From Methylosinus sp. C49 (GTDB lineage Bacteria; Pseudomonadota; Alphaproteobacteria; Rhizobiales; Beijerinckiaceae), in NCBI RefSeq assembly GCF_009936375.1, contig NZ_AP022332.1:3194501-3258500 (forward strand): 64,000 bases of DNA, written 5' to 3'. This document shows, piece by piece, positions 19,132 through 28,036 of the stretch (positions are counted from its first letter, which is position 1; every line of letters begins with the position of its first letter). Both the position numbers and the translations under genes were made by a program. The notes beneath the pieces were generated by a model. That model did not search any database and was not told the origin of the DNA. It saw nothing but the letters and a program-made list of their open reading frames with translations.

Positions 19132-19976
19132 AGCCCTATTTCCTTCATAAACTCTTCGCCTAGCTTATCAAACTCGCCAATAACCCACCATCTGGCATGG
19201 TCAGTCAAAAAAATTGGATCGCCATTCCGAGCACCTCTAGGGTAGGAATCAGAATGCCTGAGTTCGTTTTTGAATACGGTCCAACCGTTGGCTGCCGCGA
19301 CGGCATGCACGTCCCTTCTACCTGCTTCGTGTTCGGGCTTCACGTGTTGGGGATCCGAGTCCGTAAACACCACCCCGGCAATTTCAATCCGATGTTGGCC
19401 GAATGAGGTATGAAACTCGTTCAAAGATCGAACAAGCAGAGGCAAGCCGATTGCCGCCAAGAACTCTGGCTTGACAGGGACAAGCACGAACCGACTAGCA
19501 CGGTATGCCGATAGGGTTAAAATTGACTCTGTCGGTGCGCAATCAATCAGAATCAGATCGTATGCACTCGCGTGATCCGCCAAAAATTTTGCAAGCAAGT
19601 GATCCTTCGACGTCGGATTTTTTAGTGTCCACGCAAGTTCGAGACGTGACGGTATCAAATCGACCCTGCCACCGTCTGGCCACGCCCGCACATTATAGAT
19701 CACCGCGCCGGGGGACACGCCAGACGGAGCGCTGCCGCCGTGAAACGCAGGCGTGAACTGCTCAAGAATATCAACAACCGTGCCTTTATTTGCTTTTATA
19801 TAAGACAGATAGCCCGCTGCCCCCATTAGATATTGACTCGCATTTGCTTGTGGATCGAGGTCTACTACCAAGACTCTCTTTGCTCTCTTGAAACTAGCGT
19901 GCCAAGCGAGATTGAAAGCCAGAGTTGTCTTACCAACACCACCCTTCATATTTATCAATGAAACTGAAACGGGCAT
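19128..19976 (-). CDS. ParA/MinD-type ATPase inserted in the pdh operon
   Basis: ParA-family ATPase of 282 residues without an N-terminal helix-turn-helix, so it is the small chromosomal or cargo type. The deviant Walker A box is KGGVGKTT at 11-18, with the signature lysine Lys11. VVDLDPQANAS (Walker A' region) and LILIDCAPTESIL (Walker B) follow. Such ATPases bind DNA nonspecifically and position plasmids, chromosomes or protein cargo together with a small partner. It lies between pdhA (68 bases) and pdhB, with AT-richer codon use, so it looks like an acquired two-gene cassette that kept the operon direction. The cargo is unknown. Confidence 0.88.
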   Translation of the reverse strand: MPVSVSLINMKGGVGKTTLAFNLAWHASFKRAKRVLVVDLDPQANASQYLMGAAGYLSYIKANKGTVVDILEQFTPAFHGGSAPSGVSPGAVIYNVRAWPDGGRVDLIPSRLELAWTLKNPTSKDHLLAKFLADHASAYDLILIDCAPTESILTLSAYRASRFVLVPVKPEFLAAIGLPLLVRSLNEFHTSFGQHRIEIAGVVFTDSDPQHVKPEHEAGRRDVHAVAAANGWTVFKNELRHSDSYPRGARNGDPIFLTDHARWWVIGEFDKLGEEFMKEIGL

Positions 19977-20044
19977 TTTGGCTCCTTCGATGCGCTACGT
20001 CAGATTGATACAAGGCAGCTTGTTCAAGATGCGGTCCCCTTCCC

Positions 20045-21082
20045 TCATAGAACCACATCCGTCCACAATTCGCTCGGATCGGGCTCTGGATCATTGGTCG
20101 CGAAATCCGCAGCCTCGGAGACAATGCGGCGCACGGCGGCGTCGATCTGCTTCAGCTCGTCCTCGCTCGCTCCGCCGGCCAGCAGACGGGCGCGCACTTG
20201 CTCGATCGGATCATGCTCCTCGCGCACGCGCTGCACTTCTTCCTTGGAGCGGTATTTCGCCGGATCGGACATTGAATGGCCGCGATAGCGATAGGTCTGC
20301 GCCTCGATGAGGAAAGGCCCCTTGCCGGCGCGGCACCAGTCGAGCGCCTCGCGCGCCGCGGCGGCGACGGCGCGCACATCCATGCCGTCGATCTGCCGGC
20401 CGGGAATGTTGAAGGCCGTGCCGCGCATCGAAAAATTCGACTGCGCCGAGGAGCGCTCCACCGATGTCCCCATGGCGTAGCGATTATTCTCGACGATGAA
20501 GACGATGGGCAGCTTCCAGAGCTCCGCCATGTTGAAGCTCTCATAGACCTGACCCTGATTGGCGGCGCCGTCGCCGAAAAAGGTCAGCGAGACAGAGCCG
20601 TCGCCGCGATAGAGATCGGCGAAAGCGAGGCCGACTCCGAGCGGGGCCGGCGCGCCGACGATGCCATGGCCGCCGTAAAAATTCTTCTCGCGCGAGAACA
20701 TATGCATGGAGCCGCCCTTCCCTTTGGAATAGCCGCCCCGCCGCCCGGTGAGCTCCGCCATCACCCGCTTCGGCTCCATGCCGCAGGCGAGCATATGGCC
20801 GTGGTCGCGATAGCCGGTGATGAATTGATCTGTAGATTTCGCCGACATTCGCGCGCCGACGACCACCGCCTCCTGGCCGATGTAGAGATGGCAGAAGCCG
20901 CCGATGAGGCCCATGCCGTACATTTGGCCGGCCTTCTCCTCGAAGCGGCGGATCAGCAGCATCGCCCGATAGGCGGAAAGCTCCTGCTCGCGCGTGAAGG
21001 CCAGAATGCCGCCCTCGGCCTGCGCGCCCTCGGCGGCGCTGGCCACATCGGCGATTTTCGCGTTTCTGTCCGCTGCCGGCAT
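20045..21082 (-). CDS. pdhA: Pyruvate dehydrogenase E1 alpha subunit
   Basis: Thiamine-diphosphate-dependent decarboxylase subunit of 345 residues. The cofactor motif runs from GDGAANQGQVYES to VENNRYAMGT. RRFEEKAGQMYG near the N terminus and the phosphorylation-loop-like RYRGHSMSDP are typical. It should form E1 with PdhB, yet the two genes are separated by the ParA-type cassette. In related genomes pdhA, pdhB and pdhC are usually contiguous. Confidence 0.96.
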   Translation of the reverse strand: MPAADRNAKIADVASAAEGAQAEGGILAFTREQELSAYRAMLLIRRFEEKAGQMYGMGLIGGFCHLYIGQEAVVVGARMSAKSTDQFITGYRDHGHMLACGMEPKRVMAELTGRRGGYSKGKGGSMHMFSREKNFYGGHGIVGAPAPLGVGLAFADLYRGDGSVSLTFFGDGAANQGQVYESFNMAELWKLPIVFIVENNRYAMGTSVERSSAQSNFSMRGTAFNIPGRQIDGMDVRAVAAAAREALDWCRAGKGPFLIEAQTYRYRGHSMSDPAKYRSKEEVQRVREEHDPIEQVRARLLAGGASEDELKQIDAAVRRIVSEAADFATNDPEPDPSELWTDVVL

Positions 21083-21231
21083 GGCCGCCCGTCCTCGTCG
21101 TCGTTGGACATTATCTGGGAGCGTGTGAGGCGTGAGCGAGCCCTCGTCCCTCCCGCATCGCGGCGAGGGCTCCGCCTTCGGCAGAATAGCTCGAGCGCGC
21201 GCCGAAAACGAGCCGTCTCGCGGCGCTGTCC

Positions 21232-21564
21232 TCAGCGGCGCGTGGACGACGCGGGCGGCGTGAGAATCACAATGTCGTTGCGATGCGCGCGGCCGAGCAC
21301 CAGGCGCGCCTCCTCGTCCAGAATATCGGCGTCGACGACGTCGCCGCGCACCAGCGCGAGCTTACGCTCCCATTGGGCGCGCTCGGCCTTCAGACCGCCG
21401 AGCTCGGCGCGCAGCTCGGCGATGCGCTGCTCATATTCGACGCCGGTCTTGAGCCCGCGCTGGCCGTTGACGCCGTGCCAGACGAAATAGCTCGCCACGA
21501 GCCCCGCCGCTCCGTAGAGCAGCAGGGGGATCACGAAAGAGCGCAGAACATGACGAGCGAACAT
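21232..21564 (-). CDS. ftsB: FtsB/DivIC-like septum formation protein
   Basis: Small single-pass cell-division protein (110 residues from this start). After a short cytoplasmic end comes a membrane helix (FVIPLLLYGAAGLVASYFVW), then a coiled coil (YEQRIAELRAELGGLKAERAQWERKL, given here only as a landmark near residues 42-67), and the conserved ending with EARLVLGRAHRNDIVIL. An ATG seven codons upstream is also possible; neither has a strong ribosome binding site. Its place next to pdhA is usual for alphaproteobacteria. Confidence 0.85.
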   Translation of the reverse strand: MFARHVLRSFVIPLLLYGAAGLVASYFVWHGVNGQRGLKTGVEYEQRIAELRAELGGLKAERAQWERKLALVRGDVVDADILDEEARLVLGRAHRNDIVILTPPASSTRR

Positions 21565-21628
21565 GCCGCCACTTTGCGCGAACATTGTATAAGCGTCGTT
21601 AACGGCCTGGGTCTCGCCGAATCGGCGA

Positions 21629-22393
21629 TCAGCGCCGCCCGCGCGCGACCCGCTCGATCTCCGCGCGCACGAGGCGCTCGACGAGATGCGGCAGATTGTC
21701 GTCGAGCCATTGCTTCAGCATGGGCCGCAGCATGTCCTGCGCATAACGCTCGATGAGATCGGCCTCGCTGATGACGATGCTCGCCGCCAGCGCCTGGAAA
21801 TGCGCGCCGATCGACATGGCCGCGTCGGTCGAGACGAGCGGCGTGGGATCGCTGTCATTGGCCGGCTCGGCCGGGCTCGGCTCTATGCTCGCGATCATCT
21901 GCTCCTCGACCGGCTCATCCGCTATGTCCTGCACATAGGGCTCCTCGGCCGCAGCGACGACGGGCTCGTCGAGCGTCTCGTCCACGACCTCCTCGGCCGT
22001 ATCCTCGGACCAGCGGCTCTGGTCGGCCGATTCGGGAGCCGGCGCGGCTTCCGCCTCGGGAGCGGCGGACGGCCGCAGCCAGAATTCGGCGGGCTTGGCG
22101 GGCTCGACCTCGGGAGCCGGCGCGGCGGCGATCGGCGCAGGAGCCGCGGGACGAGCGGCCACGGGCGCGCGCAAGGCGGGCGCAGGCGCGGCAGGCGTAG
22201 ACGCGAGCGGCGCCTCCTCGCGCTGCGGCGGCTCGGCCGGGCGCTTCTCCTTGTCGCGCCTCGCGGCGGGCAAAGCGTCGTCGTCGGCGATGATGCGCCG
22301 GATCGAAGCGAGGATCTCCTCCATCGACGGCTCGTGCGACCGGCGCTCGGCGTCGAGCGCCGGCGCGGTGATCGAAGCGTTCATTGCGCTCAT
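21629..22393 (-). CDS. popZ: Polar organizing protein PopZ (DUF2497)
   Basis: The protein has the three-part PopZ architecture in 254 residues: a conserved N-terminal helix (SMEEILASIRRIIADD, about 23-38), a long disordered centre rich in alanine, proline and glutamate, and a C-terminal oligomerisation region (MLRPMLKQWLDDNLPHLVE). In Caulobacter and relatives PopZ forms a polar scaffold that anchors the ParB-parS centromere and other proteins. It is usually followed by valS; here ftsB follows instead. A ParA-type ATPase is encoded 1.7 kb downstream, probably by chance. Confidence 0.92.
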   Translation of the reverse strand: MSAMNASITAPALDAERRSHEPSMEEILASIRRIIADDDALPAARRDKEKRPAEPPQREEAPLASTPAAPAPALRAPVAARPAAPAPIAAAPAPEVEPAKPAEFWLRPSAAPEAEAAPAPESADQSRWSEDTAEEVVDETLDEPVVAAAEEPYVQDIADEPVEEQMIASIEPSPAEPANDSDPTPLVSTDAAMSIGAHFQALAASIVISEADLIERYAQDMLRPMLKQWLDDNLPHLVERLVRAEIERVARGRR

Positions 22394-22581
22394 GAGATGT
22401 GCTGCTTCCCGTCTCGCGGCGACGGCTCCGCAATATCATCGCCGCGCGCTATTCTTATCCGCTCACTTCGAGCGTCGAGTCGCATCATCGGATGATTCCC
22501 CCCTTTGGTAAAACCGCAGGGGTTGTGCGTAAGGGAGTTTGCACACGATTTTTTACGCAGCGCGGCCTCGTCGCGCAGCGC

Positions 22582-24006
22582 TCAGCGCTCGGCGGGCGAG
22601 TCGACGCCGATCCACATGCCGCGCACCTGCTCGAAATGCGTCGTCGGATCATATGCGACGACATCGAGCTTCAGGCTGTCGGCCGAGAGGCGCCCTATGG
22701 AGCCGAGCGCCGCGTAAGACGCGACGACGCGATCGCGCTGCGCGATGATGAGCGAGACGCGCGCATTGAGCAGCGCATATTGCGCATTGAGAACGTCGAG
22801 CGTGGTGCGCTGTCCGACCTGCGCCTCCTCGCGCACGCCGCGCAGAGCGATTTCCGCCGCCTTGACAGCGGCTCGGCCGGAGAGAATCGAAGCGCGCGCA
22901 GTGTCGAGCTGCGCATAGCTGGAGACGACGCTGGCGCGCACGCTGTCGCGCTGCAGATCAGCGTTGAAGCGCGCCTGGCCCAATTGCTCCTTGGCCTGGC
23001 GAATCGACGCGTATTCGGAGCCGCCCTGATAGATCGGCACGTCGAGCCGTCCGCTCGCGCCGGCGGAGAATTGCCGAGTCTGAGGCGATCCCAGAAAGGA
23101 ATCATATTGCTGCGAGAGCTGCGCGGCGACCGAGAGAGTCGGCGCCAGCGCGCCTTCCGCCACCTTCACCGCCGAAGCGGCGACATCCACCTGATGCTGC
23201 GCGGCGACGACGCCCGGATGCTCGACGATGGCGACGGCGATCGCCTGATCGAGCGATTTCGGCAGCAGCGATTCGACCGATTGCGCCGGCTGCAGATTTT
23301 TCGCCTCGGCGCCGATGATCTGCCGATAAGTGGCGACGCTGGTCTTCAATTGCCCCTGAGCGCCATAGAGCTCTGTGCGCGCCTGAGCGAGAGTCGATTC
23401 GGCCTGGGCGACGTCGGTGCGCGTCACCTCGCCAACTGCGAATCGGTCGCGCGTGCGCTCGAGCTGCTGCTCCAGCACGGCGACATTGTTCTTGCGCAGA
23501 TCGAGCACCGCCGTGTCGCGCAGGACATTCATATAGGCGGTGGCGCCATTCTGCAGCGTCGCCTGCTCGGTGAGGCGCATCCCCTCGCGCGCGGCGTAGA
23601 CGCCCGATTCGGCCTGACGCACGGAATTGCCGGTGCGGCCGCCGTCATAGAGCGTCTGCGAGAGGCTCAGCGTCGCGCCGCGCGGATAGCCGACGTATTC
23701 GTCATACATATAGGTGCGCTGGCCGGTCTGCTGGCTGCGGCCGGCCGGAATCTTGATGTTGGAGTTCTGCGGCCCGGCGCTCGCCGAAATACTGGCCTTG
23801 GGACGCATTCCGGCGGCGGCCTTGGGCGCCTCCTCGTCCTTGGCGCGCACATTGGCGCGCTGCTGATTCATATCGGGATTGCCGTGATAGGCGCGCGCCA
23901 GCGCCTCTTTCAACGTCTCCGCGCCGGCGGCGGACGGAGCCGCGAGGCCGAGGGCGAAAAGCCACAGCCCGAGCCAGGACGACGGACGCAATTCGACGAT
24001 ACGCAT
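22582..24006 (-). CDS. tolC: TolC-family outer membrane efflux channel
   Basis: Protein of 474 residues with a signal peptide ending near AAGA (about residue 29). Two related halves of the TolC fold are recognisable, beginning with LKEALARAYHGNPDMNQQRA and repeated around SLDQAIAVAIVEHPGVVAA. It should trimerise into the outer membrane tunnel used by type I secretion and RND or ABC efflux pumps. No pump gene is adjacent. The order pcm-like, tolC, popZ is common in alphaproteobacteria. Confidence 0.92.
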   Translation of the reverse strand: MRIVELRPSSWLGLWLFALGLAAPSAAGAETLKEALARAYHGNPDMNQQRANVRAKDEEAPKAAAGMRPKASISASAGPQNSNIKIPAGRSQQTGQRTYMYDEYVGYPRGATLSLSQTLYDGGRTGNSVRQAESGVYAAREGMRLTEQATLQNGATAYMNVLRDTAVLDLRKNNVAVLEQQLERTRDRFAVGEVTRTDVAQAESTLAQARTELYGAQGQLKTSVATYRQIIGAEAKNLQPAQSVESLLPKSLDQAIAVAIVEHPGVVAAQHQVDVAASAVKVAEGALAPTLSVAAQLSQQYDSFLGSPQTRQFSAGASGRLDVPIYQGGSEYASIRQAKEQLGQARFNADLQRDSVRASVVSSYAQLDTARASILSGRAAVKAAEIALRGVREEAQVGQRTTLDVLNAQYALLNARVSLIIAQRDRVVASYAALGSIGRLSADSLKLDVVAYDPTTHFEQVRGMWIGVDSPAER

Positions 24007-24146
24007 TCCACAAAGACCCGCTCTCGAACAAAGCGCGCCCGGCGCTCGACGAGAGCGCGGGCGAGCCCTACGGCCTACTCACGGAACACGACGCTCGAAA
24101 CAGGGCGATTCCAAGCCGAAACAACGAGAGCTTGGACCGCTCGTCC

Positions 24147-24869
24147 TCAGAACACGAAACCCGGCGCTTTTTCAAAGCCCTCCAGAACGGGAGCGGAAGC
24201 GTCGAACAAAGCGCGCGCGCCGGCCGGGGCGCCGCCGGAGCGGTCGAAACGGGTGACGGCCCAGCCGGAATCCGGCTCCGCCTTGGCGATGGCGAGCAGG
24301 CGGCCATTGGGGGTGAGCTGCTCGAAGAGACGATCGAGACCGGCCTCCACCGCGCCCTGCACGATGATGACGTCGAAGGGCGCTGCGGCGGGAACGCCGG
24401 CCGCGAGCGGGCCGGTCTCGACGCGCACATTGGTCGCGCCGACGAATTGCAGATAGGAGCGCGCCGTCGCCGTGAGGCGGGCGTCATCCTCAAGGGCGAC
24501 GATCTCGCGCGCCAGCGGCGACAGCAGCGCCGAGGAGTAGAAGGCGCCGCCGGCGATGTCGAGCACGCGATCGGTCTCGCGAACGTCGGCGTCCTGCAGC
24601 AGGCGGGCGAGCACCAGCGGCGGCAGCAGCGCGCGGCCGGGACGGCCGCTATCGTCCTTGAGCGTCAGCGCCAGATCGGAATAGGCGAGCGGAGCGAGGT
24701 CGTGCGGCAGGAAAATCTCGCGCGGCACGGTGAGGAAGCGCCGCAGCAGCGGCAGGTCCGTCACATCGAATGTGCGCAGCTGCCGCTCGACCATCGTCTG
24801 GCGCAGGGTCGCGGTCGCCGCGCCTTGTTGCGAATTCGTCTCTGCGTGGAGCTCAGCAGCTTCGGCCAT
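24147..24869 (-). CDS. Protein-L-isoaspartate methyltransferase family protein (divergent)
   Basis: PCMT-family protein of 240 residues, upstream of tolC on the same strand. The N-terminal MVERQLRTFDVTDLPLLRRF and VPREIFLP match the family. The SAM-binding motif I, normally of the form GxGxGY, reads DIAGGAFYSSALLS (about 104-117), which is degraded. This tolC-linked paralogue may therefore not repair isoaspartate and may bind SAM poorly. The name is a family assignment only. Confidence 0.8.
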   Translation of the reverse strand: MAEAAELHAETNSQQGAATATLRQTMVERQLRTFDVTDLPLLRRFLTVPREIFLPHDLAPLAYSDLALTLKDDSGRPGRALLPPLVLARLLQDADVRETDRVLDIAGGAFYSSALLSPLAREIVALEDDARLTATARSYLQFVGATNVRVETGPLAAGVPAAAPFDVIIVQGAVEAGLDRLFEQLTPNGRLLAIAKAEPDSGWAVTRFDRSGGAPAGARALFDASAPVLEGFEKAPGFVF

Positions 24870-25094
24870 CGACCTTCCGGCGTCGCGCCGGCCTCTCGCG
24901 GGGGGTCTCGACGACGGCCGCCGGTCCGCCGCGGGCGCCCCGCCTCATGAAAGACGCCAAAATTCCAAAGAAGGCGTTCGGACGGGCCGGCTCCTCTCGC
25001 CGAACGCATTCGCTTCGCCGCGCTGCAAGAGCTCGGCCGTGCGCTTTATAGGTTCGCGCCGCCTCCATGTCCATGGCGGCCCTGCGCCTTCCCC

Positions 25095-25556
25095 TCAATT
25101 CCGCTCGAGCTCGCCGAGCAGAGCGCCGGCGGGATCGTCCTGGGCGAGGGCGCGCATCTGCGCCAGCGTGCGATTGTCCAGCACATTGGCGATGGCGTCG
25201 CGGGCCTCCAGCATCAGCAGCCGCACGGTGCAGCGGGCCTCGTCCTCGCAATCGTCGCAGCGCCGATAGACCGTGCGGCTCGCGCATTGGATCGGCGCCA
25301 GCGGCCCGTCGAGCGCCCTGATGACGTTCCCGACCCGTATCTCCTGCGGCGCGCGCGCCAGAGTGTAGCCGCCGCCCTTCCCTTTCTTGGAATGGACGAA
25401 GCCGGCGTTGCGCAGCTCGCCCAGAATGGCGTCGAGAAATTTCTTGGGGATTTGATTCGCCGCGGCGATATCGGAGACGAGCGCCGTCCGCCCCGGCTCG
25501 AAGCCGGCCAGATAGACCATCGCCTTCAATCCGTATTTCGCTTTCTTCGTCAACAT
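25095..25556 (-). CDS. Rrf2-family transcriptional regulator with four cysteines
   Basis: Winged helix-turn-helix regulator of 153 residues. The N-terminal MLTKKAKYGLKAMVYLA and the following IPKKFLDAILGELRNAGFV are classic Rrf2 recognition elements. Cys91, Cys100, Cys103 and Cys109 sit where IscR carries its three iron-sulfur ligands, so an iron-sulfur cluster or thiol sensor is likely. It is divergent from an Lrp-type regulator followed by cysK; Rrf2 proteins such as CymR control cysteine synthesis in other bacteria, so cysteine or iron-sulfur homeostasis is a reasonable guess. Confidence 0.88.
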   Translation of the reverse strand: MLTKKAKYGLKAMVYLAGFEPGRTALVSDIAAANQIPKKFLDAILGELRNAGFVHSKKGKGGGYTLARAPQEIRVGNVIRALDGPLAPIQCASRTVYRRCDDCEDEARCTVRLLMLEARDAIANVLDNRTLAQMRALAQDDPAGALLGELERN

Positions 25557-25936
25557 AGAGCGGCGTCTCCTCGCATCCGCCTCGCCGGCGTCTGGGGTTA
25601 ATTTTTCTCCGGCGAGCGGATTCTACAGCAAAATGGCGCCATTGCGCGCCCATTGTCCACTCGCGGCCGGCTCCCCGGCGCCGGCCGGCGCGCAGAGCCG
25701 AACGACGGTTTTCTTCTACAGCCTATTAAATACCTAGAAAAATCAGACTGAAAGCTCATTCGTCGGCGCGCCGGCCGCCTTGCCACGCTCCACGCGCGAA
25801 CTCGGCGGCCAGGCTGAGGATTGGTAACGCTCTCGTCACGGTCGCGACCATTCGGCTCGAGCGCCGCTTCTTACCTTGACATGTTATAGTATTTTTATGG
25901 ACTATAGGAAAATCATTCTCGAACGCCGGACGCGCC
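25557..25936. other. Divergent intergenic region between rrf2 and lrp genes
   Basis: No gene is visible. Bases 25705-25755 are strikingly AT-rich for this genome (CTATTAAATACCTAGAAAAA) and probably hold the rrf2 promoter on the minus strand. The lrp-proximal end has a TTGACA box with an inverted repeat, listed separately. Confidence 0.5.
25876..25906 (+). promoter_or_regulatory. Promoter box and inverted repeat upstream of lrp
   Basis: TTGACA at 25876-25881 is a perfect -35 box. TATAGT at 25885-25890 and ACTATA at 25901-25906 form an inverted repeat with a 10-base spacer that would cover the promoter core; the -10 box is probably GACTAT at 25900. A regulator bound here, either the Lrp protein itself or the divergent Rrf2 protein, could block transcription. 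Confidence 0.5.
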
Positions 25937-26449
25937 ATGGACGCCATCGACCGCCACATTCTTTCAATTCTGCAGGAGGACGCCTCCCTCTCCATCGCCG
26001 ACATAGCGGCGCAGGTCGGGCTGTCGCAAACGCCCTGCTGGAAGCGCATTCAGCGGCTGGAGGCGAGCGGCGTCCTGCAGGGCCGAGTCGCCCTGCTCTC
26101 GCCCGAGAAGCTCGGACTCGGCCTCAGCGTCTATGTCTCCATCGTGGCCGGCGAGCATTCGGACGCCTGGCTCGACCGCTTCACCGGCGCCGTCGCGGCC
26201 ATGCCGGAGGTGGTGGAGTTCTACCGCATGGCCGGCGATGTCGACTACATGCTACGCGTGGTCGTCGCCGACATGGTCGCCTTCGACGAATTCTACAAGC
26301 GGCTGATCGCGGTCGCGCCTCTGCGCAATGTCGTGTCGCGCTTCGCCATGGAGCGGATCAAGGCGACGACCGCTCTGCCGCTGGAAACCGCCCCGCCCAT
26401 CGCTTTTCCCCGCGCGCGCCGGGTGGCCGAAGAAGCCGTTGCAGGATAA
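25937..26449 (+). CDS. Lrp/AsnC-family transcriptional regulator
   Basis: Feast/famine regulator of 170 residues. The N-terminal helix-turn-helix is LSIADIAAQVGLSQTPCWKRIQRLE (landmark at about 18-42), followed by the RAM ligand-binding domain (YRMAGDVDYMLRVVV and the C-terminal half). It ends with a slightly longer tail than usual. The gene lies 51 bases before cysK in the same direction, so it may control cysK and its own expression. Confidence 0.92.
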   Translation: MDAIDRHILSILQEDASLSIADIAAQVGLSQTPCWKRIQRLEASGVLQGRVALLSPEKLGLGLSVYVSIVAGEHSDAWLDRFTGAVAAMPEVVEFYRMAGDVDYMLRVVVADMVAFDEFYKRLIAVAPLRNVVSRFAMERIKATTALPLETAPPIAFPRARRVAEEAVAG

Positions 26450-26500
26450 GCTCTGCGGCAAGCGCGTAAAGCGACCAACACTATATTCGAGGAGCAACCC

Positions 26501-27490
26501 ATGTCAGAGGCAGTATCGGCGCCGATTTACATCCCTTCGGAGAAACCGGGGCGCGGCCGCATTTATGATTCCATCACGCAGACCCTCGGCGATACGCCGC
26601 TGGTGCGTTTCGACCGTCTCGCCAAGGAGAAGGGCGTCAAAGCCAATCTTCTCGGCAAGCTCGAATTCTTCAATCCGCTCGCCAGCGTGAAAGACCGCAT
26701 CGGCGTCAATCTCATCGATTCGCTGGAGAAGAGCGGCCGCATCGCCCCGGGCCGCAATCTGCTCATCGAGCCGACCTCCGGCAACACCGGCATTGCGCTC
26801 GCCTTCGTCGCCGCCGCGCGCGGCTATCGCCTCGTGCTGGTGATGCCCGAATCCATGTCGATCGAGCGTCGGCGCATTCTCGCCGTGCTCGGCGCCGAGC
26901 TGGTGCTGACCCCGGCCGCGCAGGGCATGAAGGGCGCCGTGGCCAAGGCCACCGAGCTCGCCGCCGAAAATCCCGACGCCGTCATTCCGCAGCAATTCGA
27001 GAATCCGGCCAATCCCGAGATCCATCGCCTCACCACTGCCGAGGAGATCTGGAACGACACCAATGGCGAGGTCGATTATTTCGTCTCGGGCGTCGGCACC
27101 GGCGGCACGATCACCGGCGTCGGCCAGGTGCTGAAGCCGCGCCGCCCCGGTCTCAAGGTCGTCGCCGTGGAGCCCGAGGATTCGGCGGTGCTCTCCGGCC
27201 GTCCGCCGGGACCGCATAAGATTCAAGGCATCGGCCCGGGCTTCGTGCCGCCGATCCTCGACCGCACGGTCATCGACGAGATCATCACCATCGGCAATCA
27301 GACGGCCTTCGACACCGCGCGCCAGCTCGCCAAATTCGAAGGCATTCCGGTCGGCATCTCGTCCGGCGCCGCCGTCGCGGCCGCGCTCGAGATCGCCGCG
27401 CGTCCAGAGGCCGAGGGCAAGAATATCGTGCTGATCATCCCCGACTTCGCCGAGCGCTATCTCTCGACCGCGCTGTTCGAAGGCGTCTGA
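26501..27490 (+). CDS. cysK: Cysteine synthase A (O-acetylserine sulfhydrylase)
   Basis: PLP enzyme of 329 residues that makes cysteine from O-acetylserine and sulfide. The PLP lysine is Lys64 in LASVKDRIG. The substrate-binding [10 protein letters not shown] and the phosphate-binding [12 protein letters not shown] are intact. A good ribosome binding site (GAGGAGCAACCC) precedes the ATG. It follows the Lrp-type regulator and is divergent from the Rrf2 gene, suggesting regulation by cysteine or sulfur supply. Confidence 0.96.
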   Translation: MSEAVSAPIYIPSEKPGRGRIYDSITQTLGDTPLVRFDRLAKEKGVKANLLGKLEFFNPLASVKDRIGVNLIDSLEKSGRIAPGRNLLIEPTSGNTGIALAFVAAARGYRLVLVMPESMSIERRRILAVLGAELVLTPAAQGMKGAVAKATELAAENPDAVIPQQFENPANPEIHRLTTAEEIWNDTNGEVDYFVSGVGTGGTITGVGQVLKPRRPGLKVVAVEPEDSAVLSGRPPGPHKIQGIGPGFVPPILDRTVIDEIITIGNQTAFDTARQLAKFEGIPVGISSGAAVAAALEIAARPEAEGKNIVLIIPDFAERYLSTALFEGV

Positions 27491-27555
27491 CCCCGGCTGG
27501 CGCGATCCAGACATCGGTCCGGGTCGCGCCGCTTCGCGGTCCAGGAGCTTCGAAC

Positions 27556-28026
27556 ATGCCGTATGCCGCTCGCGGTCGCGCGATCGCGTGTTTCGTCGCC
27601 TTATGCGCGATCCCGGTCGTTCTTCACGCAGCGCTCGACGAGCCGAAAGGCGCGGAGCCCGGCGTGGCCGAGGACACGATCCTCTTGCGTTACGAAAAAG
27701 TCGAATTCTTTAATATCCAGCAATTGCACCCAGACACGACGGGACTTCCTCCGACGATCGACATGTCGTCGATGATGGTCGACTTTTATTTTTCGGGCGA
27801 CGAGCTGTCACGGATCGAGAAATTTTCGACCGATCACAAGCTGCGCCGAACGAATGTCACGATCGACGATATCGTCGTCGCCCACGACCTTTTCAGCCCG
27901 TTCGCGGGATTGCGCGAAATCGTCGAGCAGGGCCACGCATATCTGGTCGTCGCCACAGGCTCTTTCGACAAGCAAAGGCTGATCGAAAGAAAGGCGCAGC
28001 TGCGAATTCGGGTGCGAAAGCCGTAA
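27556..28026 (+). CDS. Unknown exported protein
   Basis: A 156-residue protein with a signal peptide (about 1-25, hydrophobic core ACFVALCAIPVVLHA). The mature part is mostly beta-strand-like with no cysteines or motif that I recognise. CCAGGAGCTTCGAAC gives a good ribosome binding site. It follows cysK by 65 bases and converges with a small membrane protein gene. Function unknown. Confidence 0.65.
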   Translation: MPYAARGRAIACFVALCAIPVVLHAALDEPKGAEPGVAEDTILLRYEKVEFFNIQQLHPDTTGLPPTIDMSSMMVDFYFSGDELSRIEKFSTDHKLRRTNVTIDDIVVAHDLFSPFAGLREIVEQGHAYLVVATGSFDKQRLIERKAQLRIRVRKP

Positions 28027-28036
28027 TCTCGGCCGT

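Noticed and set aside
18610-20044. Target-site duplications flanking the ParA cassette
   Set aside because: The two junction sequences were compared by eye and show no convincing repeat, so the insertion mechanism cannot be stated.
21629-22393. Functional link between PopZ and the nearby ParA-like ATPase
   Set aside because: PopZ linkage to tolC and pcm is old and common, while the ATPase is an insert in another operon; proximity alone does not support a shared role.
22399-24456. 685-codon plus-strand frame opposite tolC
   Set aside because: Antisense of TolC; no start signal or recognisable domain.
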